DNA of 64,000 bases, taken from contig JAGUCH010000004.1 in assembly GCA_019096065.1 (NCBI GenBank), positions 3,968,001-4,032,000 on the forward strand. Direction: 5' to 3'. Of the stretch, positions 12,401 through 24,643 are shown piece after piece. This stretch comes from Paracyclopina nana (taxonomy: Eukaryota > Arthropoda > Copepoda > Cyclopoida > Cyclopettidae). Within the stretch, counting starts at the first letter, position 1, and each line of letters begins with the position of its first letter. The position numbers and the translations under genes are program-made. The notes beneath the pieces were generated by a model. That model was given only the letters and a program-made list of their open reading frames with translations, was not told the DNA's origin and searched no databases.

Positions 12401-15400
12401 AAAAGCACTTTGTGTTTTGTCAATTAAGTTGGGCATCCAAGCGTGAAATTGGTATATCCTACTAGAATATTATCAAAGTCAATCTTTTCATCATATTGGG
12501 CAACTTGTTAGGCAACTTGAGCTTTGTTGTTGTGTCAGCTGCCGCTTCAGCACTACCAGATGTGTGCTGCAAAAGTGCCCTTTTTTGTATTAGTTTTTTC
12601 GGTATCAATTTTGGCGCCTTTGTTGTTGTGAATGTTTGCAAAGTTTGGGACTGGAGTCGTTGCTTGCTGTTGTATAATACAGTAACTCAAAATGGCTTCA
12701 GGGCAAATCCTAAAAGCTACCATACTTGTTCTCTTGCAGCAACATACTAGAATTCTGCTTTCGCATTTCACATGCTTTTTAATGCCATTTCGTTGTATGC
12801 AATTGTCTAAGCCTCTGCCAACTTAATTGCCCCACTTGTTTACAAAATTATGGCAGTACTTGAGCGCCCAAAATTCAAATAGTAAAGGGAGAAAAATAAT
12901 TATTCGTTCATTTACAATTGAAAATATTCAGGTTATAAATGAGTTCTGGGGGCTTGTCGCTTTGCTGACAAAAATTGGGCAAAATTCACCTGGAAACAAG
13001 CAAGCTTTTTAATTAGAATTAATCATGGTTGGGTCTAACAATGTGTCAGCTCCCATTTTGGCACATGAAAAATTGCTGCAAGCCTAAGCCTGCTAAGCAC
13101 TAGTATGTGCTGTCATTATTATATTGCTTTCATCCACTGTAGGGTGCAAATTGCACTGCAGTAGTAGACACTCATTATATGACTCTGAGCAAACCATTTA
13201 ATGGCTTGAAACTTCTCATACTAGCTGCTGTATGTCCTAAAGTGCCATAAAAAATTGTAGCTGCTAGCAATTCTGGTATGACGGATTTGGGCCGAGATTG
13301 ACCCCGATTCCCTCAGAGGGGGGATTCCAATGTATCCCCCCGAATTCGAATTTGAATTCACCTCACGAAGAAAATATGCTTTCTTCTCAGCTTCGATTCT
13401 GCAAATAGCACAAAAAGGTGCAGCTATTGTGGCTGTCACTTTTTTATGTTGTACATATAGGATTTTCATTGAAATAACAGCATGGCGTAAAACATGTTTG
13501 CTTTTTGCATGAATAATGCTAATTGCGTTTCTGAAGCAATCAGAGGTAGTCATGCAATAATCAGCCTTGATGAGGCAGGATATTGGCACTAATGCAGTTA
13601 GGTTTGCTGATTTTTAGCTGTTTGCCCTGCTTACACGAGATGGACGTGAGCAGCTAAAGCAATCTCATTTTCGCTCTCCCATTCTAGTTGTTGTCAAATG
13701 CAGCAGTAGTAATGCAGAATTAATGAAAAAGCTAATTGGCAAAGCTCTCACGATTTATGCCAGTCCTCATTTCCGCTCCCCCTTTGCGAAAGCTGGCTGC
13801 TTTTGAAGTTCTTTGTTTGCATTTCCGCTTGGTCAGAATGTGTTTGCTTCTGAATTCTTGTCGCAATCAGCTGCCCATGGAAAAGAATCACTCAACCTCA
13901 ATTCCCCATTGTTTGTTAGGGTTGAAAAAAACCTAGCTGAAATCATGAAAACACAGTGATTTCCCTCAGTTGAAATTCTTGAAAGATCGACCCTTCTCCT
14001 GCAGAATGAAGTAGAGGCTCTCCTTGCCAAGGTAGTTGTAGAAACAAAGTTTGCCTCCTTGATTAGCCTCTCTGGGGAGCTTTCCTTGTGGTCTGAATTT
14101 CAATCAGAAGGAAAAGATCTTCATCTACATATACATACTTTGCAGTAGCAGTAGCAGCAGCCAAGAATACCATACTGGAAGAAAAAGGCTCATATTCTCC
14201 ACCTGGGCTACAAAATCGTGATCATTTTATAATCACTCTGCATATTCCTGACGCTTACTCTTCAACTGCATATAGCTGCAGCTGAATACTATATTATATG
14301 CTTGATGAGATTCTGTCGTGAGAACAAGAAGACACTCTTGTATTTGCACTATGGAGGAAAAAAGCACTTTTCTGTGCTTTCATCCGAACAAAGTTAAATC
14401 ATAACTTTTTCGACAGGGCTATTATGCATTGCTACGTATCTCAGCTTACAAATAGTTGCAGTCAGTTTTTTTCCCATTGTTGCCAGAAGTGCACTGTGCA
14501 TTTTTGCACATGCTTATATTGACAAATCAGCCCCATGATCATTCATATTCAGATACTACTATATAACGAGTTGGTGCTTCTGTACGCTTTCAGTCCTGGA
14601 TAATAATTTATTTTCTCCATTCGGAAGAGTGTCAAAACAAGGTGTGTTCGTGGAACGTGTGGGTGGGAATTGCAAAAACAAGCTTAAAATTCTGCAGATG
14701 AGATGAGCCTTTTTTCTGCATTGCCTCTTCATCATCAAAGTAGCATAGCTGTTGTTGTAGCTTTCTACGAAAGCAAGCGGCTCAAGAATTTCATTCCTAA
14801 TCAAGGCAACTTGCTCGCGGAGACAAACAAGTCATGAAGCTAGTATATGCCACTTTTGTCCACGATATTGGACTTACTATTTTTTGCCACTACCAGAATA
14901 CAGCGTATCATGTGTCACGTAATTTTGTCAACACCAATTCAGTCATGCAACTTTAACTTTGTGCCCCTATATTTGTTGTATGTATCTAAATAATGCTGCA
15001 TACTTTTAAAAAAACTGGGGAGAAAAAAGATTTTATCTTCCTGCTGTAGTGCTTTTGGCCTTGGCCACTTGAGTCACTTTTGCTCTACTTACAAGATAGT
15101 TCTCGTTCTACTACGCTAGTATACATGAGGGGCAACAACACACCAAATAAGCTGGTGGTGGCAAAAGGAAGCTAAAGGACAATGCTGCTTATCTCAAAAA
15201 TGGACTTTTTCTTCAAAGAAGGCCAATTTGGCCTTGGTTTTTTGCGGCACAAAAAGGAGCTGCTATCAACATCAACCACTTTAGTAGTTATCTAAGAATT
15301 AACAGGGTTGTCTGGTTAACATGATTTCTTCTTTTGCCAATCAGCCACGAGAAAGCCAGTTGTCAAAACCAGCAGTGAGTTTTTCTGCCTCTATCTATGC

Positions 15401-18400
15401 ATGTTCCCCTTTTTGTTTTGGCTAAACAACATATTGAACTGAAATTGGCCACCATAAAGTTTGGGCCATAATTTTTGCTAGTTCTCTATTTTATTCCCTC
15501 TTTTATATGGACAATTGAGACTGGTCCACAATTTCATATCTATGCATGCAGCCATTTTCTTATTTTTGCCGTAAAAAAGCTATGACCATATCTTTCATTT
15601 CAGAAAAGCTAAGCTGTAGCAGTACAGAATTCGCATGCTCCTCTGGCAGATGCATTCCCGCTAGATGGCAGTGTGATCGAGAGCCAGATTGTGATGATGG
15701 ATCGGACGAGAGCCCAGAAATTTGCGGTAAGTGATGCACTTTTTGCTACAAGCAGGGCTCTGAAAGAAAGAGATGTTCTTATTACTTTCATCACGCAATG
15801 TTGCCAAAGATGTACATTTTTCTGCTTGCTTCATTATTATTTGTAGCAAAAAGAAATGGCTACATTTAACTAGCAAAGTTTGTGCAAATGTAATTTGTAA
15901 GAAAAGCGCGTAGATGGCTGAACTAACAGCTTGCAAAATTATCAAGTTTCAAAGTTTGCAGCAATTAGCAAAGTCTCTCTGTTAATTCGTTTAATAATGC
16001 ATTTGTGCAACTCAAAGTTTGCCTTAATAGCCTAGTCCCAGACATTTTCATTCGCTTGCTTCTTTTCAAACCTGATTCACATGGGCTGTTTTCAGTTGGG
16101 AGAACCTGTGGCCCAGAAGAATGGACTTGCAAATCAAAGAGTGGAGAATGCATTCCCCTTTCTTGGGTTTGTGATGATCATGAAGATTGCGACGACAAAT
16201 CTGACGAAAAAGGATGCAGTAAGTTAATCTCTTATGACTCTTATGACTCTTATGACTCTTATGACTCTTATGACTTGAAAATGTTGGCTGCCACAATCAA
16301 AAAGTCTCTCGACTTCTCTTGATGTGGCTCTTGCACAATTTCCAGCCTTGTGTGAAAATGAGAACAGGAAATGGTTTGCCTCAAACTTTGAAAGTGCAGG
16401 AGTCTCAAAACCACTTTCACAAATAGAACGAATTTTTCGCCAAATTAGCATAATTGAATTAACTATGTCATTTATTAGCCACTCCAAGTCAGGATAATAA
16501 TTTTTGTGGGGTATCAATGTTGCAAAAATAAACAGAGTGCTTTTGCCCAGGAGAAAGCTTGAATTGATCAAATAACCTCCAAGTTTAACACATGACAGCC
16601 AGTGTGAAGGCGGCTTTAAAGCCCTTTTAAATGGAGCATGAAAATGCCAAAACTCACACACATTCATTCAAGTGAGCTGGGCTGCTAAAAATGGCACGAT
16701 TCACATTCTTGGATGAAGAAAAAGAAATTGACAAAGTAGAACAATGGAGGACCTCAATTCCTCTTCATGATTGTGTATAGAGCAAAAATGAGGTCATTTT
16801 TTGATGGCCTTTCTCTATGCCGTCGTAGTAGGTTGTAAGTTAGAAGGGAAGAGCTAGGGATTTAGTTATACTGCTCCAAATTACAGCTTCTGGCTACAGG
16901 CTCAGAAAATGGCTAAATTTTTATCCCTTTCAGACCAGACCTGCACTCCAGATGAGTTTTCCTGTGACAATGGCAATTGCATTAAAAAGAAGTGGCTTTG
17001 TGACCTCGAGGATGACTGTGGGGACGGAAGTGACGAGCGAAAATGCCCTGAGAATAAGTGCGACCGCGAAAATGACTTTGCCTGTGGAAATGGTTACTGC
17101 ATCACCAAGAGATGGCGCTGCGACGGCGACCTCGATTGCCCTGATGCTACTGATGAAATGGTAAGCTCCTTTTTCACGTAAGCTTGAGTTATGGAAAAAC
17201 TTTTTGGGAAAACAGGATGCTTTCCTTCTCCACCTCCTACTTTTTTTGCTCTCTTGTGCCTATTTGTGTTGATTTATTTGACCAAGCAGCAATAGGCACT
17301 TCTGCTGTTGCTGTCACCGGTTTCGTCCACATGCGGTACGTTTCTTTCACCTCCGGCATTTTGCTGAGAGACCCATGAAAGCTTTTTTCGAGAGCTCTTC
17401 TGTTGGTGGCTTTTTGGTTAAGTTTTGCGGAAAAGAAAATCGGGAGGCTATTTTTAAGTTCATGAGCAGTAAAGCAGCTGTAACTGTGCTAGCACAAAAT
17501 CTTTGTTTCTGGCTATGAAAAATAAAACTACTGAGCATCATAGGGTGTCTCAAATTGGCTATATTGCCCACAGTCTACTTCTGGTTGGCTGCACCAAAAA
17601 TTCAGGGAAGAGGCTCTTGTGTTTTATTGCAAGTACTATGATGCTCAAGGCTGCTGATTCTGGAATCTGCAGCAATGAAAAGATTGCTAAATAAAAAGCA
17701 AAGATGATGATGGTGGGAGGAAGAAGGAAGGCAGAGCTATACAGCAAGGCTGCCAAAGCAACTAATATGACAGCTCCGTCATTTGGGAACAAGGAAGAAA
17801 AATTGCTCCATTACAAGAACATTTCCCCTTCTTGTGCCCTGGAGAGAAGTCAACGTTAATTGCACATTATGAAGATTGAGCTCTGACGAAAACACTTCAG
17901 GATGAACTTTTTTTGCATTCGCCAAGAAGAAAAATACCTTCGCTATGTCAGCTACTACACTATATTATTGTATGCTGTCTATTTTAAAAGAAAGCCATGA
18001 ATGCTTCAGAGCTGTATAAAGACACAAAAGGTTCTCTGGTATTACCGCAACTTCTCCATGTTTATAAAGAAGGTATAGAGTATAGACTAGAGCTAAGCTC
18101 CTTATTCTGTGGGCCAAAATCAAACTGCTGCAGCAGCCTCAGAAAAAAGGCTTTCAATTCTGCTCAATAACCTACTGTGTCATTGACATGCCCTACTATA
18201 TTACCCATAGACATATGTGGGGAAGTACAGCAATATTTTCTGCGTGCAGCTCAAGGTGATTTTCAACTTACTGCTTGATAGGTAAAAATAGGGAGTAGTA
18301 CACTGATGATGGCTTTGTTTCCTTAAAAATGGCCGGGAGCCTTCATCATCTTCAGCATACATAAACCTGGCCTCATAAATCAAGTGTGTAGTAAAGCCGA

Positions 18401-21400
18401 CGAGGAAGGCCTCTGGAGGCTGCTACACTCGAATCCACTCTGGGGAATTGTTAGCCCCCAAAAAAGGCTGACCGCCATCGTGGCAAATTATGCATAGAAT
18501 CTCATTATAACTACAAAAAAACTGTGAACAAATTCCTTGATTATTTCAGGGCTGCTCAGATGTGAAGACCAACACAAGCTTCGTGAACTGCAGCGAAAAC
18601 GAGTTCAGGTGCTTGAACAAGTTCTACTGCATCCATAAAACTTGGCTTTGTGATGGTGACACAGATTGCCCCGATGGCTCGGACGAATCCGTGCAAGTTT
18701 GCGGATCCGTGCAAAAGTGCAGAAGCGATCAGTTCACGTGCGACGACGGCGAATGCATTCCGGGCCACTTGCAATGCTCCGGATCCAAAGAGTGCAAAGA
18801 TGGCTCCGATGAGAAGTTATGTCGTAAGTCGAATGCTCTTCTTATTATTTCATGGTTTTTGCGTGCGAATGGCTTTTAGAGGAGTAAAACTACAATATAC
18901 AAAAGCCATGCCTGGCTAAGACTGTGAGCATAATAAAATCCTCCCTTGGGAAAACCAATAAAAGTAAGGGGCCATGATTTACGACTTTCTCGGATCAGAA
19001 CCGAGCATATTGAGCAGGAGAGTTTTCCTTTGGAGATTTATTGCCATGCAGGTCTCATTTCAATCTGACGCCAGCTTCAAGCTCCCAGCTATAGTTTTAT
19101 TTCGAAAGGCCTTGAACTCACAGTAGTGTATAGTATGTCGTTAAAGCAACTCTGGCCTTTTGTTGGAAGCAAGCCTTGCATGACAATTTAACGAAGGAGC
19201 AGCTAGCTTCTTTTTTCCTCTTCAAGAAAAAAGGGAAAAACTGGAGCAGAATTTTTTCTTGTTGCAACTTTCAAACTGCTGTGATGATTTCCAATTTTGG
19301 CCTTTCCCACATGCCACGACGCTATATATAGCTTCAGAGAACAAAAGTTCAATTTCTGCTGTTGCGAAGGCGACGGAAGCACCTCGGAAAAATCCCCTGG
19401 AAATGAGAGGAGTGCGGAAATTAATCCCATTTCTTAGTTACACTTCTTCAGAGGGGATACAGCTCAAGATTTACTGCAGCTTGCCCATCTAAAAATGCCT
19501 CTTTCTAACTCTCGTCGACTGCTTTTTCATCCCTCCTTCTAAGAGACTCACAAACTAGTTTGATACAATGCAAAGTAGGAATACAACTTCGACTACTTTA
19601 TAGCAGATCAAAAGTATTGGAGAAAGTCTCATCATGCTTGAGCAATTATGCGCATAGTTGTGATATCAGCCCAAACTTGAGACTGATACACTATTGTACA
19701 GCCTGAAATCGCTGCTCCATTTTCGGATAGGCAATTTATTTTTTGCAATCCATGGTATCAAATCAACTTTTTTGTGCCGTAGGTGATCCTGAAATCGGTT
19801 GCGATCCAGCCTCCGAGTTTGACTGCGGCGGAGATGGCAAAATGTGCATTCCTTTGGATCGAGTGTGCAATCGCAAAAACGATTGCGGAAACTGGGCTGA
19901 CGAGCCTAAAGGTCTCTGCGGAGTGAACGAGTGCAGCCAAAATTTAATGACTGGAGGGGGCTGCGACCAGCAGTGTATTGACTTGCCCATTGGCTACAAA
20001 TGTGCCTGTAAGGAAGGCTATCAGCTCGTGGGAAACTCAACTTGCAAAGGTCAGCAAAAAGTCTATCTTCCTCCTGCAACTTCACTACCTTTAATGCCCT
20101 GCTAGCACAAATAAGGCTTACTTAATATAATCAAAGGAAGCCTTCTATGGATGCCAAATTATCTTGCAAAAAAGACAAGGGAAAGTAGGGCAATAAGAAC
20201 ACTTTTATGACTTAGATGTACTACGTGGACAAGCCACGTGGTTGACTGTGATCGTAAACAGGAAAATGTGCAAACTTTTTCCTCCTCGTCTTCTTCCTCA
20301 TCATATTTTCTCTTTGGGAAATAAAAAGAGAATCAGAGGCATTGATGCCCAAAAATAGAAAGCTCACCACAGCTTTGTATAGCTCATTATTCTCGAGATA
20401 TGCCAAGCTGTCATAATAACATGGGCTAATTGCCCTAACTGCATACTAACTCTGCCTAAATCCAATATAGGAGAAGTTATGCTAGTAACTTTTCGCCAAT
20501 TTCAGACGTGAATGAATGCACCACCACTCCAGGAGCTTGTTCGCAAATTTGCATAAATCTGGAGGGAAGCTTCAAGTGTGAATGTTACACTGGCTACATG
20601 AAAGACCCTCACGATGCAACTCGTTGCAGGTTAGTTATATCGCGCACAATTAGTGGCGATTTAATGCGTATACTAAAGGCTTATTTTTCTCTGACAGAGC
20701 TGTGGAAGGACACGCCTCACTGTTATTTGCGCACAAGACCGACATCCGCAAGATTGCCTTGGATCACCACAACAGCATGGTTTCTATTGTGAATGAAACG
20801 CGGAGCTCTTGCGCTATCGACTTCAACTTCAGGACAGGCATGATTTATTGGTCCGACGTGATGACTCAGAAGATATACAAGTAACTTCTTCTCCGAGTAT
20901 AAATGCTGCGCAGACTAGGAACTCTTCTTCTTCTCCATTTTCCAGAGCCCCCATTGACGAAGGCTACAAAAAGGAAGTTGTGATCGATCACAACATTGTC
21001 ACCGCGGACGGCTTGGCTGTGGACTGGATCTACTCCCATCTATACTGGACTGACACGGGCACCAACTCCATTTGCATGTCGGACCTCGATGGCAACCTCA
21101 TCACCACCATCATCACCGATCAGCTCGAGGAGCCAAGGGCTATTGCCTTGCATCCTGCAAAAGGGTATTTGGAGACACTTTTCCCTTGAATGGCCTCTTT
21201 TTCATTGGGCTACAACACACTCTTTTCAGATGGATGTTCTGGTCGGACTGGGGAGAAAATCCCAGAATTGAAAGAGCTGGCATGGATGGGTCGCATCGGT
21301 CAGCCATCATTAGCGAGTCGGTCAAATGGCCCAATGGCATCACCCTTGACCTTCTCATGGAGAGGATCTACTGGATTGATGCCAAGTTAAATCTCATCGG

Positions 21401-23879
21401 CTCGGCTGATCTCGACGGGGCCAACAGTAGGTTAGTCCGTGAAACCATTTTTTGCACACAAAAAAAGAGCTTGCGCGACACTAATAATAATGCCCTTTGT
21501 AGGATTGTCTTGTATTCTCCGGATATGCTCAAGCACCCTTTTAGCATTACACTCTTCTGCGACAACATGTATTGGACGGATTGGGACCGGAATGCTATTT
21601 TCCAGGCCGATAAGTTTAATGGGAAGCGTGCATCCCTCGTTGCCAACTCCTCTATGGTAATGAAAAATTATGTTTCTGCAATCTCGCCAAACGGCCGCTT
21701 TTCATGGCGAAATGCTTTGTTTCGCGAGTTTCCGTTCATTTGTTTTTCTTAGGGAACAATTAATGCATGTATGTATGCTTTATTCTCCAGATACCAATGG
21801 TGATTCATGTGTATCACCCTTATCGGCAGCCAGACGGCCACAACCATTGTCTTCCATTAAATGGTCGCTGCTCGCACATTTGCTTGCCTGCTCCTCAACT
21901 GACGACCAACTCAGCAAAGACCGCATGTGCATGTCCAAGAGGCTTGAAGCTCGACAACGAACAGCTCAACTGTATCCATGATCGTAAGTACTCCTTTTGT
22001 GAGAGCGTGTATTAGTGGCTCTTTCCGTCATTTTTCTTAAGTTTATGATTTTATTTCGATGTTCCTTTAGCTGATTATGTTGGGCGATTTCAACCTAACC
22101 CTGAGCCCATGTTCAAATACGAAAATGACGACAGCAATAACGACGTTTTTTTCCAATTTGATCATTTCGATTTGAATGAGAACATTGAGGATTATGTCGA
22201 GGATACGACAGTGCTACCAATTGATGTTACTTTTGAAGGTGTGCTTTCGTTTCTTTTTACTCCTTTTTTAAACAATCTAGACTCTGTCGCTATTCGGATT
22301 GACTTAAAATGTTCTTACAGAATCGGGTGCCATCATTTTGTCCGAAAATTTGCGGTATAGATGTACTTCAATCGAAAAGATTTGCCTAGTTGTTTTTATT
22401 CCGACTTATTTTTGGTGACAAGTAGTATACTATCTCCGACCAAATCTATCTAGTTGTACTATCTTCGAAAAATCTAGTTGTACTTTCTTCGAAAATATCT
22501 GCCTAGTTGTATTTGCTCCGAAAACATTTCCTGTCGCACGCAGCTTTGGTCTGCATATGAGAAGGACCTGATCAACCTAGCCTCTCAACTCTCACCTAAT
22601 TTTGGTTTCTCAATTTTTCCAAATTCAGCCATTAAACCTGCCCGTCATTTGAACAGTAGAGGTAAAGATATTTTTAAAGAAATTCACACTTTTTGTATAA
22701 GCCTTGCATTTGAGCGTGAGAAAATATAGAGGGAGCTCATTTCCAGCGTTTCAGAAAATTCCTCCGCGCTGATCTTAGGCCTCTGAATGCAGCACCTTTT
22801 CCTTTTGCTTTCATATAAAAGCTGATGATATTGTAGAATAAAACCAAAACATGAGCAGTCATTTGAAGACATTTGCAAAATGTTCATGTTTTCAGAGAAT
22901 TTTCTTTTTGCCACAAGCATAGTTCCAATGGATATGGATATTGAGTTCTTGGGTGAATATGCCTTGCACAAACAGAGATTTTGTTAACCAAAATTGTTGT
23001 TGAGAAAAAACTTATTAGTTTATTTTCATCTTTTTTTCGAAATTACTGCATTGGTTTCAAGAAAAACTCAAAAATCCATTTTTCCCTTTGCTATGGCGCT
23101 GCGTTATATAGATTTATATAGTTTTATAGATACTAGCTCTAGTTTCCAAATAGAGTCGGAGATAATACAACTAGAAGGGTTCGGACATTTTACTACTGGA
23201 CAAATTATTTCGGAGGTAGTATAACTTGGCAAAACATTTCGGAGATAGTACAACTAGGCGAGTTCAGACATTTTACAACTGTGCATAATTGGTCGGACAT
23301 AGTGCTACTCAACTTTTCGGAGATAAAACTACTCAACTTTTCGGAAATTTTACAACTAGATTTTCGGACAAAAAATGTTTCCCCTACAGAATCCTATGAT
23401 CCATCGGTTCAAAGGCCTCCCGGGTCCAATGAAGACTCGCCTTCAGCCTCTTCAGCTAGGTCCAAGTTTAAAACTAGTCGGCATAGAGAGCACAATGAAG
23501 GCTTTCTTGCCGGAGTTGCCATCGGTGTAGCTGCTGGGGGCCTTGTTTTGCTTGCAGTTGTTGGAATTACACTGTATCGCAAATTCTGGTACAAATCCCT
23601 TCACACGATCAACTTCGACAACCCGGTGTATCGTAAGACCACCGAAGAGGCCGTCAATTTGGAACGTGATCCGTCGTCCAACTCAATGGCCTCGTCAGTG
23701 ACTGTGACGACGTCTAATTTGTCATCCGCAACGCGAAGGAGCTACACTTCCAACACTTTGGCTACTGACATCTCAGATGTAAGGATACTTTTTACCATTC
23801 ACTTCTAAGTTTACGCCCTTTACTTAAAATGATGATGCAGGGGATAGTTTTACGAGATCCACTGATTTCGTTGGCCTAA
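6454..23879 (+). CDS. LpR: lipophorin receptor / VLDLR-type LDL receptor family protein, 16 exons
   Basis: Exons: 6454-6547, 8901-9017, 15604-15726, 16096-16218, 16934-17160, 18550-18823, 19783-20049, 20506-20629, 20698-20880, 20946-21164, 21230-21430, 21503-21656, 21791-21983, 22071-22238, 23390-23778, 23841-23879 (last one tentative). All junctions are GT-AG and in phase, giving about 964 residues. Order: signal peptide; eight LDLa modules (the eighth, with NWADEP, then runs into EGF as in LDLR); two EGF modules, the second calcium-binding (DVNEC); a six-bladed propeller with YWSD, YWTD, FWSD, YWID and YWTD repeats; a third EGF; an acidic then Ser-rich linker; one membrane segment; and a tail with the internalisation motif NPVY. 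It should endocytose lipoproteins. One LDLa cluster and one propeller fit LpR/VLDLR rather than the larger vitellogenin receptor. AATAAA follows at 23893. Confidence 0.93.
6548..8900 (+). other. LpR intron 1
   Basis: This is a 2.35-kb intron between the signal-peptide exon and the first LDLa exon. It contains a 77-bp hairpin element (8115-8191) and short ATC/GCT-rich runs. I see no additional exon. Confidence 0.7.
8115..8191. repeat. 77-bp hairpin element with 25-bp inverted ends (CAGYCTGATTCAGA...)
   Basis: The left end reads CAGCCTGATTCAGATAATTG and continues GTGAAC. The complement of the right end reads CAGTCTGATTCAGAGCATTG and continues GTGAAC. The 25-bp arms differ at three positions. 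The CAGYCTG start and the TA before the left end resemble the larger mariner-type MITE at 10158-10732, so this may be a deleted relative. The right flank is TG, not TA. Confidence 0.6.
9018..15603 (+). other. LpR intron 2
   Basis: This 6.6-kb intron is the longest in the gene. It contains the mariner-type MITE (10158-10732). I looked for further LDLa modules (a Cys pattern with SDE) and saw none. The rest is AT-rich and unassigned. Confidence 0.7.
10158..10732. mobile_element. mariner-type MITE with ~100-bp inverted repeats and TA flanks
   Basis: The left arm starts TA|CAGTCTGTTTCAGAGATT. The right arm read in reverse complement starts TA|CAGCCTGTTTCAGAGAAT. Similarity continues for about 100 bp (shared ATCAAAAGTTTG, then ATGGATATCGTTGGAAA), with scattered differences. 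Both ends abut TA, the Tc1/mariner target. There is no coding capacity, so it must have been mobilised in trans. The 575-bp size and long arms fit a MITE. Confidence 0.8.
15727..16933 (+). other. LpR introns 3 and 4 around exon 4
   Basis: Intron 3 (15727-16095) and intron 4 (16219-16933) flank the exon for the third LDLa module. Apart from the 9-bp minisatellite at 16231, nothing distinctive is visible. Confidence 0.7.
16231..16275. repeat. 9-bp minisatellite, five perfect copies of CTTATGACT
   Basis: Five identical tandem copies begin 12 bp after the exon-4 donor of LpR. The unit length is a multiple of three, and the repeat stays open if intron 4 is retained (read as Ser-Tyr-Asp). Confidence 0.95.
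17161..18549 (+). other. LpR intron 5
   Basis: This 1.4-kb intron interrupts an LDLa module between the residues DEM and GCSD, so exons 5 and 6 must be joined to complete module five. No exon or repeat was recognised inside. Confidence 0.7.
18824..20505 (+). other. LpR introns 6 and 7 around exon 7
   Basis: Intron 6 (18824-19782) and intron 7 (20050-20505) flank exon 7, which encodes the eighth LDLa module and the first EGF. I see no additional coding sequence. Confidence 0.7.
22334..23377. mobile_element. foldback-type element with arrays of inverted ~22-bp units
   Basis: It lies in LpR intron 14 (22239-23389). The left array (about 22334-22530) repeats variants of CTAGTTGTACTATCTCCGAA, at least five copies. 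The right array (about 23150-23377) carries at least six copies in the opposite orientation (TTTCGGAGATAGTACAACTA). The outer ends match as TTTTGTCCGAAAAT on the left and its complement on the right. The ~600-bp core shows no clear protein. Subrepeated inverted arms are typical of foldback elements. No target duplication is clear. Confidence 0.7.
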
Positions 23880-23892
23880 GTCTCTGAAGTGC

Positions 23893-23898
23893 AATAAA
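23893..23898 (+). terminator. AATAAA polyadenylation signal of LpR
   Basis: A canonical signal 14 bp after the proposed LpR stop (23877-23879). It supports the short last exon as the gene's end. Confidence 0.6.
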
Positions 23899-24643
23899 AT
23901 GCGTAAGATACAATTTTCCGATCTCCTCAAAAAGTACATCAAGTGGCCCGTAGAATTTTCTTAAAATCGTGCATGATGCATCCATCCCCACAAGTTTGCA
24001 TGCTTGAGTCATTCTGGGCCTAACCAAATATGGATGAAGATTTTGCCAACTTTTTTCCGGACCCAACAGTCCTTCATTTTAGCTCCCCAAAAAAACTTTG
24101 GCAGCATCCAAGTTATTAGTTTTCTTTTCTAGGCCCGTCCCATAAGGCATGCGAAATGAATTATCTTGTAGCTAGATTTTGTTAGAAACTGCAAAGCATG
24201 CTTTTCCTTGTCATTTTTTGCGGAGGAGCATAAGTTGACTTGATCTGATTGATTGTATGTTTCAGGCGATGGAAGTGGAACCTCTGACATCCAAGGAGCC
24301 AGCTGATGTGGTTTGACCATAGCTGTCTCCTCAAAACTGTTAGGAGCCAATCCTGGATGATCCAAAACCATGATATCAAGAAACTGGCTGTGATCTTAGC
24401 TCTCGCTAAATTGAAACCAAAATGAAGTTCTTCTCTTCTTCCCAAAACTTTTCGTCACAAATAGATGGCAGTGCCAAATGTAGCATCTGCATGTTGAATA
24501 GCTCATTTGTAACCAGTTCCTTTTTAAGCAGCATTTTGTCAGCTACCTGAATTCTCCGACCACGAGCCTTTTTTAGTTCACTTGTTCTTATATCTATGAT
24601 CTCATCCAAAGGACAGAGAAAATATAGACTACTATCCATCATC
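23899..24643. other. spacer between the convergent LpR and TRMT13 genes
   Basis: This holds the 3' UTRs. On the minus strand all three frames contain protein-like stretches, but each is broken by stops and I could not join them by convincing splice sites. Remnants of an older gene are possible. Confidence 0.4.

Noticed and set aside
22334..23377. CRISPR-like array in LpR intron 14
   Set aside because: The repeats are degenerate, unevenly spaced and inverted between the two sides, in a eukaryotic intron. They fit a foldback element.
6454..23879. Vitellogenin receptor instead of lipophorin receptor
   Set aside because: Vitellogenin receptors have two LDLa clusters and two propeller regions and are about twice as long. 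Here there is one cluster of eight and one propeller.
24406..24642. Minus-strand frame starting 2 bp after the TRMT13 stop
   Set aside because: It reads partly like protein but ends after 78 codons. The neighbouring protein-like stretches are in other frames with no convincing splice sites, so it is best seen as 3' UTR or decayed sequence.
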